Below, piece after piece: positions 47,722 through 55,776 of a DNA stretch of 64,000 nucleotides. The position numbers were made by a program, and so were the translations under genes. The notes beneath the pieces are model-generated. The model was given only the letters and a program-made list of their open reading frames with translations, was not told where the DNA came from and did not search any database. Where the stretch lies: contig NZ_OY760916.1 in the NCBI RefSeq assembly GCF_963664075.1, forward strand, positions 717,501-781,500. The letters run 5' to 3'. The stretch is from an uncultured Desulfobulbus sp. Its GTDB lineage: Bacteria; Desulfobacterota; Desulfobulbia; Desulfobulbales; Desulfobulbaceae. The first letter of the stretch is position 1; every line of letters begins with the position of its first letter.

Positions 47722-47847
47722 TTGCTTTTTCTGCCAATCCCGGCGTCACTCTTAAAATTTTATCCTCGGAATATTATCTATATGCCTGCGGTAAAATTTT
47801 GCGCAATCCTTGGCCTTGATTGAAAAATCTAATTATTCAAGATCCCC
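47708..47847. repeat. 140-base imperfect palindrome between UAAP2 and the carboxylase gene
   Basis: GGGAATCTTGAATAATT (47708-47724) and AATTATTCAAGATCCCC (47831-47847) are inverted with one mismatch. Inside them AAAATTTTA (from about 47754) and TAAAATTTT (from about 47792) are also inverted. The whole could fold into a long interrupted hairpin. The left arm includes the UAAP2 stop codon, and the right arm ends about 22 bases before the carboxylase ATG. A MITE-like insertion or an intra-operon mRNA structure is possible. Confidence 0.65.
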
Positions 47848-47869
47848 TAAATTTTTAAGGAAAGAAACA

Positions 47870-50800
47870 ATGTTTACCAAGGTTCTCGTTGCCAACCGCG
47901 GAGAAATTTCCTGCCGCATCCTTCGTACCCTGCGCGATATGAATATATCCTCCGTGGCCGTCTATTCAGAAGTCGATGATCATGCCCGCCACGTACTCCT
48001 GGCTGATGAGGCCTTTCTACTTGGTCCGGCACCGGCGAGTCAGAGCTATCTAGATGGCGATAAAATCCTGGCCATTGCCAAAGAATGCGGGGCCGAGGCG
48101 ATTCATCCCGGCTACGGTTTCTTAAGTGAAAATGCAGAATTTGCTCGTCGTTGCGAGAAAGAGGGTATTGCCTTTATCGGGCCCACAGCTTCGCAGATGG
48201 TTGATTTTGGCCTGAAACATCGGGCCCGTGAGTTGGCTGAGAGCTTTCAAGTTCCCCTATTACCTGGCTCCTCGTTGCTTGCTTCCGCTGAAGAGGCCGT
48301 TGAGGAAGCCAAGCGTATTGGTTACCCGGTCATGCTCAAGTCCAGTGCTGGTGGCGGTGGCATCGGGATGGCGCTGTGCGAGACTGATGCGGACCTGGCC
48401 GAGTCCTTTGATCGTATTCGCAGGCTCTCGGAAAACAACTTCAGCGATACCGCAATCTATCTCGAGAAGTTTATTCAGCATGCCCGTCATATCGAAGTCC
48501 AGATCTTTGGTGATGGCAAGGGCAGGGCGTTGGTGCTGGGAGATCGGGACTGCTCGGTACAACGGCGAAATCAGAAGGTAGTGGAAGAAACTCCGGCACC
48601 TGGGCTTGGACCAGAATTGCGCGAAGCACTCCATCAGACCGCACAGCGCTTGGCCGAAGGCGTCCAGTACCGATCTGCGGGGACGGTGGAGTTTGTCTAC
48701 GATGCCGATGCAGCCCAGTTCTATTTTCTTGAGGTTAATACCCGGCTCCAGGTGGAGCACTGTGTGACCGAGGAGGTCTTTGGCGTGGATCTGGTGCAGT
48801 GGATGGTAGAGTTGGCCGCCGGTGATCTCCCCGATTTTTCTCGAGCCAGCGAGCAACCGCAGGGTGCCTCCATCGAGGTGCGGATCTATGCCGAGGATCC
48901 GGGCAAAAAGTATCAGCCCAGCTCCGGAGTGCTCACCGAGGTGGTTTTTCCCGAGGATGTGCGTCTGGAGAGTTGGATTGTCCGCGGTGCTGAGGTCAGT
49001 GCCTTCTATGATCCACTGTTGGCAAAGTTGATCGTCAATGGAGCTGACCGTGCTGCCGCAGTCCAGGCCTTACAGGCAGCCTTGGCTCAGTGCAAACTTG
49101 CCGGTCTGGAAACAAATCTCCTGCTCCTGCAGCAGATCGCCGCCTTGCCCGCCTTTGTCAGCGGCAATTATACCACCCGCGTGCTTGATGGACTGACCTA
49201 CACAGCGCCAACCATTAGCGTTGAAGTTCCTGGAATGCAGACCACCATTCAGGATTATCCGGGACGTCAGGGCTACTGGGCGGTCGGTGTTCCCCCATCC
49301 GGCCCCATGGACAGCCTTAATCATCGTCTGGCCAACCGCATTGTCGGTAACGGTGCAGAGGCAGCCACCCTGGAGATGACCGTACAGGGCCCGACGCTGA
49401 GTTTTAATACCGATGCCTTGATTGCGCTTACCGGTGCGGACATGCAGGCCCGGCTTGATGGTCAGCCTGTCGAGCGCTTTCAGCCGCTAGCTGTGCAGGC
49501 GGGCGCAGTGCTCAGCCTCAGTGTCAGCCAGGAAGGGCAGCGGGCCTATCTGGCAGTACGCGGTGGTTTTGATGTGCCCGAGTATATGGGCAGCCGTTCC
49601 ACCTTTACTCTGGGACAATTCGGTGGCCACGGCGGCCGCAGTCTCAAGACCGGTGACGTGCTGCGTGTGGGGGCAAGTATCGAGCGTGAACCGCAAAGTG
49701 TACCGGCCGAGAGTCAACCCATTTTTCCCACCACCTGGGAGATCGGCGTCTTGTATGGCCCCCATGGCGCACCCGATTTCTTCATCGATGAGGATATGGC
49801 CACCTTCTTTGCCACTGACTGGGAGGTGCATTACAACTCTTCGCGCACCGGCGTGCGTTTGATCGGACCAAGTCCGCAGTGGGCCCGCTCCGACGGCGGC
49901 GAGGCCGGACTGCATCCTTCCAATATTCATGACAACGCTTATGCCATCGGTGCTGTGGATTTTACAGGGGATATGCCTGTTATCCTTGGTCCGGACGGCC
50001 CCAGTCTCGGCGGTTTTGTCTGCCCGGTGACCGTGGTCCAGGCGGAGCTGTGGAAGGTGGGACAGTTGCGTCCTGGCGATCGGCTTCGTTTTAAACGGAT
50101 CACCTTAGCCCGAGCAGAAGAGCTGGAGGCTCAGCAAGAGAGCTTTATCCATAACCTGCTGGCGCATAAAAACATCAGTTTGGAGGACCCTGCTGGGGCT
50201 GAAGAACCAGCCATCCTGGCCGAGGCCAATCACCATGGCGATCGGGTTCTCTACCGGCGCGCCGGCGATAAGTATCTGCTCCTTGAATACGGAGCCTTGG
50301 AGCTGGATCTGCGCTTGCGACTCCACGTCCATGCCCTGATGCTCGCCCTGGAAAAACGACAGGTGCCGGGCATTATCGATATCACCCCCGGAATCCGTTC
50401 GCTCCAGCTCCATTACGACAATCGTCTCCTGGCGCTCTCCAAGCTGCTGGAGCTCCTGGAAGAGCTGGAAGAAGAGATTACCGGTTTTGAGGACTGGGAT
50501 ATTCCGGCACGGGTGGTCTCGCTTCCCTTGAGCTGGGATGATGCCGCAACCCATACCGCCATTGATAAATACATGCAGTCGGTACGACCGGATGCACCCT
50601 GGTGTCCCTCAAACATCGAGTTTATTCGCCGGATCAACAGCCTTGACTCCATTGAGGATGTCAAAGAGACGCTGTTTAACGCCAGCTACCTGGTCATGGG
50701 GCTGGGAGATGTCTACCTGGGCGCACCGGTGGCGACGCCGCTTGATCCGCGCCATCGTCTGGTGACCACCAAGTACAATCCGGCTCGTACCTGGACTCCG

Positions 50801-51466
50801 GAGAATGCCGTGGGTATCGGCGGGGCCTACCTCTGTGTCTATGGTATGGAGGGGCCTGGAGGCTATCAGTTTGTCGGGCGGACAGTACAGATGTGGAATC
50901 GCTACAACACCACACGCGAGTTTGAAGCGGGTAAGCCTTGGCTGCTGCGATTTTTTGATCAGATCAGATTTTATCCGGTGAGTCATGAGGAACTGATGCA
51001 GATGCGCCACGATTTTCCCCATGGGGCAGCAGGGCTCAAGATCGAAAAGACCAGTTTTAACCTGAGCCAGTACCAGAGTTTTCTTGATCAGAATCAGGAT
51101 TCAATAGCCACCTTTAAAAAACGGCAGCAGCATGCCTTTGAGGCCGAGCGTCAGGCCTGGATCGCCAACGGCCAGCTCAACTTCCATTCAGAGGAACCCC
51201 TGGAGAGTGAACCCGAAGAAAGTGTGGCGCTGCTTGAGGGGTGTGCACCGGTTGTCAGCCCGGTGGCGGGAAGTATATGGAAGTTGCAGGTAGAGGCTGA
51301 AACCGCTGTACAGGCGGGCGACACTATCGCCATTGTCGAGTGCATGAAGATGGAGATCAGCCTCAAGGCACACTGTAGTGGCGTCGTCAAGCAGATTCTT
51401 TGCGCAGAAGGGGAGCGGGTGGCCGCCGGACAGTGTCTGGCCAGCCTCCTGCCCGAGGAGGTCTGA
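47870..51466 (+). CDS. Biotin-dependent guanidine/urea carboxylase
   Basis: A 1198-residue single-chain carboxylase. Domains in order are: biotin carboxylase (1-440; SSAGGGGIGM ATP-grasp loop, FLEVNTRLQVEHCVTE), a carboxyltransferase made of AHS2 (about 449-760; VEVPGMQTTIQDYPGRQGYWAVGVPPSGPMD) and AHS1-type parts (about 785-1000), the CT tail with TTKYNPARTWTPENAVGIGGAYLCVYGMEGPGGYQFVGRT, and a biotinyl domain with ECMKMEIS (biotin Lys1160). The start ATG has AAGGAAAG upstream. With UAAP1/2 next to it, guanidine is the probable substrate, giving carboxyguanidine. Many genes with this neighbourhood were long annotated as urea carboxylase, and activity on urea cannot be excluded from sequence. 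Confidence 0.9.
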   Translation: MFTKVLVANRGEISCRILRTLRDMNISSVAVYSEVDDHARHVLLADEAFLLGPAPASQSYLDGDKILAIAKECGAEAIHPGYGFLSENAEFARRCEKEGIAFIGPTASQMVDFGLKHRARELAESFQVPLLPGSSLLASAEEAVEEAKRIGYPVMLKSSAGGGGIGMALCETDADLAESFDRIRRLSENNFSDTAIYLEKFIQHARHIEVQIFGDGKGRALVLGDRDCSVQRRNQKVVEETPAPGLGPELREALHQTAQRLAEGVQYRSAGTVEFVYDADAAQFYFLEVNTRLQVEHCVTEEVFGVDLVQWMVELAAGDLPDFSRASEQPQGASIEVRIYAEDPGKKYQPSSGVLTEVVFPEDVRLESWIVRGAEVSAFYDPLLAKLIVNGADRAAAVQALQAALAQCKLAGLETNLLLLQQIAALPAFVSGNYTTRVLDGLTYTAPTISVEVPGMQTTIQDYPGRQGYWAVGVPPSGPMDSLNHRLANRIVGNGAEAATLEMTVQGPTLSFNTDALIALTGADMQARLDGQPVERFQPLAVQAGAVLSLSVSQEGQRAYLAVRGGFDVPEYMGSRSTFTLGQFGGHGGRSLKTGDVLRVGASIEREPQSVPAESQPIFPTTWEIGVLYGPHGAPDFFIDEDMATFFATDWEVHYNSSRTGVRLIGPSPQWARSDGGEAGLHPSNIHDNAYAIGAVDFTGDMPVILGPDGPSLGGFVCPVTVVQAELWKVGQLRPGDRLRFKRITLARAEELEAQQESFIHNLLAHKNISLEDPAGAEEPAILAEANHHGDRVLYRRAGDKYLLLEYGALELDLRLRLHVHALMLALEKRQVPGIIDITPGIRSLQLHYDNRLLALSKLLELLEELEEEITGFEDWDIPARVVSLPLSWDDAATHTAIDKYMQSVRPDAPWCPSNIEFIRRINSLDSIEDVKETLFNASYLVMGLGDVYLGAPVATPLDPRHRLVTTKYNPARTWTPENAVGIGGAYLCVYGMEGPGGYQFVGRTVQMWNRYNTTREFEAGKPWLLRFFDQIRFYPVSHEELMQMRHDFPHGAAGLKIEKTSFNLSQYQSFLDQNQDSIATFKKRQQHAFEAERQAWIANGQLNFHSEEPLESEPEESVALLEGCAPVVSPVAGSIWKLQVEAETAVQAGDTIAIVECMKMEISLKAHCSGVVKQILCAEGERVAAGQCLASLLPEEV

Positions 51467-51469
51467 ACC

Positions 51470-53248
51470 ATGCAACTTGATATCGCGTATCTTCAGAGCT
51501 GTTACCGCAAAGGTTCGCTGACGCCCACGCAGCTGATTGCGGAGCTTCGTGCAGCATGCCAAAAGGCCGATCCGACTATCTGGATTCATCTGCTGACCGA
51601 AGAAGAACTGACTCCCTACCTGGAGCGGCTTGCTCGATCCACGATGGAGGAGCTACCACTCTACGGGATACCCTTTGCCATCAAAGATAATATTGATCTC
51701 GCTGGTATCCCCACCACGGCTGCCTGCCCGGAATACAGCTATCTGCCGCAGCAGTCTGCCACAGTTGTCCAGCTACTTGTTGATGCCGGGGCTATCCCCC
51801 TGGGCAAGACCAATCTGGATCAGTTCGCCACCGGGCTGGTGGGGACGCGTTCACCCTACGGAGGTTGTACAAACAGCTTTGATCCGGATTATATCTCCGG
51901 CGGGTCCAGCTCCGGTTCTGCCGTGGCTGTGGCCAAGGGGCTCTGCAGCTTCGCGCTGGGCACAGATACCGCTGGCTCCGGGCGGGTTCCCGCCGCCTTT
52001 AATAATCTCATTGGGCTCAAGCCTTCCAAAGGGCTTATCAGTACCCAAGGGGTGGTGCCCGCCTGCCGTAGCCTGGATTGTGTATCCATCTTTGCTCTCT
52101 GCACGGGTGATGCCGAGACTGTATTGCAGGTGACTGCCCAGCCCGATGCGGGAGATCCCTATTCGCGCCAGATCACACACAGGAGTAGAAAATATTCAGG
52201 GAAGGAGAGCTGTATCTTCGGGGTACCTCAAGAAGATCAACTTCAGTTCTTTGGCAATGCGACCTATGAAAAGGCCTTTCACGAGGCCGTTGCCCGACTC
52301 GAAGCCATCGGGGGAAGCAAGCGGGTGATTGACCTGCAACCCTTCCTTGATGCTGCCAAGCTTCTCTACGAAGGCCCCTGGGTGGCAGAGCGAACCGCAG
52401 CAGTGGGGGGCTTTCTTGCCGATCATCCAGAGGCAGGCTACCCGGTCACGAGGAGAATCATTTGCGAGAGTAACACCTTCAGCGCGGTGGACTGCTTTCA
52501 GGCCCAGTACAGGTTGCAGGCTTTCAAGGCGACCACTGATAGAATCTTAAGTCAGCTCGATTGCTTGGTCCTGCCTACAGCCGGAACCTGTTATACCCTC
52601 AAAGAGGTGGAGGAAAATCCCATTACGCTCAACTCGAACCTGGGGACCTACACCAACTTTATGAATCTGCTGGATTACTGCGGTATTGCCGTCCCCACGG
52701 CCCTGACAGCGTCTGTACCCTTTGGAGTGACCCTGGTCGGAGAAGCTTTCAGTGAAGAGCGACTATTGGCACTAGCTGCGAGACTCCATGAGGCCTCCAA
52801 TCTCCCCATGGGAACAGGACAGAGCTTGCCACCCAAGTATAGTCCAGTGGAAGTAAGCGACCGAACCCTGCTCATGGTCTGCGGCGCTCATCTTCAAGGC
52901 TTACCTCTCCATTATCAGCTGGAAGAGCTGGATGCCTACTTGGTTGAGCAAACCACCACTGCCCCGAGATACCGCATGTTTGCCCTGGAAACCCAGCCCC
53001 CCAAACCCGGTCTTGTTCGTGATGCTGCACAGGGGGCTGCCCTTGAGGTGGAAGTCTACTCTATCCCCTTGAACAACCTTGGCCCCTTTATCACTCAAAT
53101 TCCGCATCCGCTGGGAATAGGGAAGGTGGAGTTGAAGAATGGCTCCTGGGCAACCGGCTTTATTGCCGAACCTGTGGTGATGAAAGAGGGGAAAGAGGTT
53201 ACCGGGCTTGGGGGGTGGCGTAGGTATCTGGCAACCAGAGCTGAATGA
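51470..53248 (+). CDS. atzF: Allophanate hydrolase
   Basis: A 592-residue cytoplasmic enzyme that splits allophanate to ammonia and CO2, the last step of the pathway. The amidase-signature domain (1-440) has the Lys-cisSer-Ser triad: Lys72 in FAIKDNIDL, Ser146 in GGSSSGSAVAVAKG and Ser170 in DTAGSGRVP. A C-terminal domain of about 140 residues (LLMVCGAHLQGLPLHYQLEEL to the end) is the typical allophanate-hydrolase C domain. It starts three bases after the carboxylase stop and closes the operon. Confidence 0.93.
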   Translation: MQLDIAYLQSCYRKGSLTPTQLIAELRAACQKADPTIWIHLLTEEELTPYLERLARSTMEELPLYGIPFAIKDNIDLAGIPTTAACPEYSYLPQQSATVVQLLVDAGAIPLGKTNLDQFATGLVGTRSPYGGCTNSFDPDYISGGSSSGSAVAVAKGLCSFALGTDTAGSGRVPAAFNNLIGLKPSKGLISTQGVVPACRSLDCVSIFALCTGDAETVLQVTAQPDAGDPYSRQITHRSRKYSGKESCIFGVPQEDQLQFFGNATYEKAFHEAVARLEAIGGSKRVIDLQPFLDAAKLLYEGPWVAERTAAVGGFLADHPEAGYPVTRRIICESNTFSAVDCFQAQYRLQAFKATTDRILSQLDCLVLPTAGTCYTLKEVEENPITLNSNLGTYTNFMNLLDYCGIAVPTALTASVPFGVTLVGEAFSEERLLALAARLHEASNLPMGTGQSLPPKYSPVEVSDRTLLMVCGAHLQGLPLHYQLEELDAYLVEQTTTAPRYRMFALETQPPKPGLVRDAAQGAALEVEVYSIPLNNLGPFITQIPHPLGIGKVELKNGSWATGFIAEPVVMKEGKEVTGLGGWRRYLATRAE

Positions 53249-53287
53249 TCTCAACACCAGCGCACTGGCTGAAGTTGGGGGTACGCA

Positions 53288-53319
53288 TAAAAAAAGGCAG
53301 AGCCCTGCAGCTCTGCCTT
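53288..53319 (-). terminator. Terminator of the PEP-CTERM lectin gene
   Basis: Read on the minus strand, GGCAGAG and CTCTGCC form a stem with an eight-base loop, followed by seven T residues. On the plus strand the stem lacks a long T-tract, so it serves mainly the leftward gene, although it may also end the atzF transcript weakly. Confidence 0.8.
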
Positions 53320-53373
53320 GGTGAGTCCGGAAAATCGGAATCCTTAACGATGCAAGTCCTGTTTATCGGTCGA

Positions 53374-53976
53374 TCACGATTTCTGGCTTCTTTTTCTGTT
53401 GGCTGCCGCCAGTCCGATGATACCGCTGCCAAAAAGCAGCATGGTGGCAGGCTCAGGCACTGGTGAAAAACCGCCTTTCTCTACAACCCAGTAGCATAAC
53501 CGGCTTGAACCCAAGTCGTTCCAGGTTGTGGTATTTGTCCAACGGTTAAGTTCAAGGAAATCCTCGTTCCCCGAGTTGTTCGGTTCGTGAGTTGCTGCGT
53601 TCCAGTTATCATAGGTAAATGCTTCACTAGTCACCCACTCCCAGGTGCCCTCAGTGGTCTTGTCGGTAGCTCCTGCCCAGGCCTGGCCATACTGAGAAAG
53701 CAGGGTGAAAATAAAGTTGTTTTCTTCTGCTGAGGTAATGGTCGCGAGGTACCAGGCATCGTCACCGGTAAGTCCCTTGTCTGTGTTGTACCCTTTTACC
53801 CAGGTGTTGGCTTCCTCCCAGGTTTTGCCACTCGTTCCAACGCCAGAGCCAATTGCATAGGTGTGACCATTTGTTGTCCACAGGGTTTCGGCTTCAATAT
53901 GGCAGGCTGAAGCGATGGAACTGTTTGCGACCAGAAAGGCGCTTGTGGCGATGGCAGCTAATACGATTTTTTTCAT
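53374..53976 (-). CDS. C-type-lectin-like PEP-CTERM protein
   Basis: 200 residues. Signal peptide KKIVLAAIATSAFLVANSSIASA. The middle part is a C-type lectin fold (HTYAIGSGVGTSGKTWEEANTWVKG, AWYLATITSAEENNFIFTLL, WEWVTSEAFTYDNWNAATHEPNN, then W-N-D-L-G and a late Cys). The C-terminus is a complete PEP-CTERM sorting signal: VPEPATMLLFGSGIIGLAAANRKR. Such proteins are processed by an exosortase and delivered to the cell surface or extracellular polysaccharide. Exosortase is not in this window. Shine-Dalgarno AAGGAGAAAAG is strong. A terminator follows. Carbohydrate binding is inferred only. Confidence 0.88.
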   Translation of the reverse strand: MKKIVLAAIATSAFLVANSSIASACHIEAETLWTTNGHTYAIGSGVGTSGKTWEEANTWVKGYNTDKGLTGDDAWYLATITSAEENNFIFTLLSQYGQAWAGATDKTTEGTWEWVTSEAFTYDNWNAATHEPNNSGNEDFLELNRWTNTTTWNDLGSSRLCYWVVEKGGFSPVPEPATMLLFGSGIIGLAAANRKRSQKS

Positions 53977-54437
53977 CTTTTCTCCTTATAGCGACACAAA
54001 AGAACTTCGAAACATAATCAATGCGTTCTTTTATGCATATTTTACGCCATAGAGTAAAGATCTTTTTAAGTGATGAAAAAACAGAGGGTTGAGAGGTGAG
54101 ATTTGCACGAGTTAGGTCGATGCGGTTTGTTTTGCTGCGACCAAAAGGATGATTTCCGGAAATGAGTATGTTGGTTTAAGTCTCGTCCGACAAAGCGGAA
54201 TTTTGTGTCTGGTAAACGTGTTACTGGCTTCCGGCATGGTTTTCGCCACCGCTGCACCCAAGGTTCCTCTTAACCCGATGATGAGTATCGCAATCTGTGT
54301 CCCCTGATGTTGGGCAACGAGTCCGAACCGATTTTTGAAGATATATGAAGGGGGGGTGATTCCATCTGTGTCTCACCTTGTGTACCACTTGTTGATTCCA
54401 TGATATTAGGGCGTGCTCTGAAATGGAATATTCAAAC
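53977..54437. other. Unassigned intergenic region (about 460 bases)
   Basis: No gene is supported. Short open frames have no ribosome binding site or recognisable product. The right part (about 54200-54400) has codon-like texture and could be a worn gene remnant, but no family was recognised. The promoter of the PEP-CTERM gene should be in the left part. Confidence 0.4.
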
Positions 54438-54472
54438 AAAAAAAGCGCTTACCGATTGCTCAGTAAGCGCTT
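54438..54472 (-). terminator. Terminator after tRNA-Gln
   Basis: On the minus strand AGCGCTTAC and GTAAGCGCT form a stem closed by about ten bases and followed by seven T residues. It lies about ten bases beyond the tRNA 3' end. Confidence 0.85.
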
Positions 54473-54482
54473 GAATATACAG

Positions 54483-54556
54483 TGGCTGGGGGACAGGGAT
54501 TCGAACCCCGATAAGCGGAGTCAGAGTCCGCTGTCTTGCCATTAGACCATCCCCCA
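54483..54556 (-). tRNA. tRNA-Gln (anticodon CTG)
   Basis: A 74-nt cloverleaf on the minus strand starts TGGGGGATGGTCTAATGGCA and ends with encoded GCCA. Anticodon stem GCGGA/TCCGC encloses CTCTGAC, giving anticodon CTG (reads CAG). T-loop GGTTCGAATCC is standard. It stands alone with its own terminator. Confidence 0.96.
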
Positions 54557-54748
54557 GCAGGCAAATTTGCTGCGCGGCAAAATATCTGAAATGGCTTTAA
54601 TTGTCAATAAAAAATATACGTTTTGTTCGGCTAAAATGTGGGGTGCGAAAGGTGCTCATCGCTCTTGTTCAGTAACTCAGTGAGTTAGCTGATAATGGAG
54701 GCTGTCTCTATTTTTAGATAGAATCTGTAGCCCTGAATCCATGAGTCG

Positions 54749-54830
54749 TAGGGTGGGCACGTTGTTTGTGCCCACCGACTATCGAGCGGTACCATTTTGC
54801 GGTGGGCAGAAAAAAAGTTCTGTCCACCCT
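54749..54830. repeat. GGTGGGCAC palindromic element
   Basis: AGGGTGGGCACGTTGTTTGTGCCCACC forms one hairpin, followed by GCGGTGGGCAG...CTGTCCACCCT as a second. The outer AGGGTGG and CCACCCT also pair. A smaller relative is at 31934-31959. It lies between tRNA-Gln and the Memo-family gene. Confidence 0.65.
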
Positions 54831-54852
54831 TGTATCAATGATGGTCTTCAAA

Positions 54853-55659
54853 TCAGGAGATGACCAGTCCTGCATAGCCCACTACCTGGCTGGTGTCGCC
54901 GCTGGCTTCGCCGGAATCGGTATAGCGGACAAGCTCCGCCTTGGTTGCTCCGAGTTCCTGGGCGGCCAGCAGGGCAATGGTGGTGGGCATGATCCCGCAC
55001 ATGGAAATGTGCTGGCCGACGACTGTGCTGTAGAGCCCTTGCGCATCCATGGCCAGAATGCGCTCCAGGGCCAGGTGATCCTTACGGCTGGCATTTTCTC
55101 GCGATTCGTAATGGCTCATGTCTGTGGAGGCAAGTATAAGCACCGGCCTGCGCAGACAGCCGATGGCAAGCGCCAGCTCACGCGCGACTTGTTGACACGC
55201 TTCAAAAGAAAGGGCTGAGATAACGATGGGCACGATTTTAAGTGCAGGTTGCAGCGCCTGAAGAAAGGGGACTTGGACCTCCAGTGAATGCTCGTAGATG
55301 TGCGCTGCCTCATCGGCTTGAATACGCGGTGAGCTGTGCAGAATTGCTTCTGCCAGCTGTTGATCGATGGGAACAATGCCCATGGGCATCTGCCAGTCCT
55401 CGGTCCCGAGGGCCAGTGCAGCTCCCCGCCCATGGTGGTTGGGCCCCATAATCAGGACTGTTTCGGGGACTTCGACGCGGGCGATTGTCGCTCCGGCGGT
55501 GGCACCGGAGTATATATAACCTGCATGGGGCATGACCACCGCTAGTGCCGTTTGTTTTTCGCTCACAGCAATAAGGGGCGTCAGTTTGGCAATGTTACGA
55601 CGGAGCGGATTGGGATCGCCAGGATAAAATCGGTCGGCAACGGCAGGCATTCTGGTCAT
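54853..55659 (-). CDS. amrB: MEMO1-family protein (AmmeMemoRadiSam system protein B)
   Basis: 268 residues of the Memo family, structurally related to LigB-type non-haem iron dioxygenases. Motifs are RFYPGDPNPLRRNI, VMPHAGYIYSGATAG (metal His), LIMGPNHHGRG, EHSLEVQVPFLQ, then LASTDMSHY and a C-terminal SGDTSQVVGYAGL. The usual partners, AmmeMemoRadiSam A and the radical-SAM protein AmrS, are not adjacent. The start ATG (MTRMPAVADRF) is chosen because GAGGAGG precedes it. An upstream in-frame ATG at 55713 lies inside the 55690-55769 repeat and is unlikely. Molecular function is unknown. Confidence 0.88.
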   Translation of the reverse strand: MTRMPAVADRFYPGDPNPLRRNIAKLTPLIAVSEKQTALAVVMPHAGYIYSGATAGATIARVEVPETVLIMGPNHHGRGAALALGTEDWQMPMGIVPIDQQLAEAILHSSPRIQADEAAHIYEHSLEVQVPFLQALQPALKIVPIVISALSFEACQQVARELALAIGCLRRPVLILASTDMSHYESRENASRKDHLALERILAMDAQGLYSTVVGQHISMCGIMPTTIALLAAQELGATKAELVRYTDSGEASGDTSQVVGYAGLVIS

Positions 55660-55689
55660 GATGGCCTCCTCTGCAGTGCGGGCTGATAC

Positions 55690-55769
55690 TTGTTGGGGGT
55701 CCTTCGTCACCACTAACCTACGGCGCTTTCTAGGAGGTAGGTTGGCGGTGAGGCACGAACCCCAACAGA
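55690..55769. repeat. Head-to-head pair of GTAGGTTGG...AACCCCAAC repeats
   Basis: The left unit (TTGTTGGGGGTCCTTCGTCA then CCACTAACCTAC) and right unit (GTAGGTTGGCGGTGAGGCAC then GAACCCCAACAG) are inverted around a 17-base centre. It fills the gap between cysS and the Memo-family gene and ends only seven bases from the cysS stop. Confidence 0.8.
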
Positions 55770-55776
55770 AACAGGG

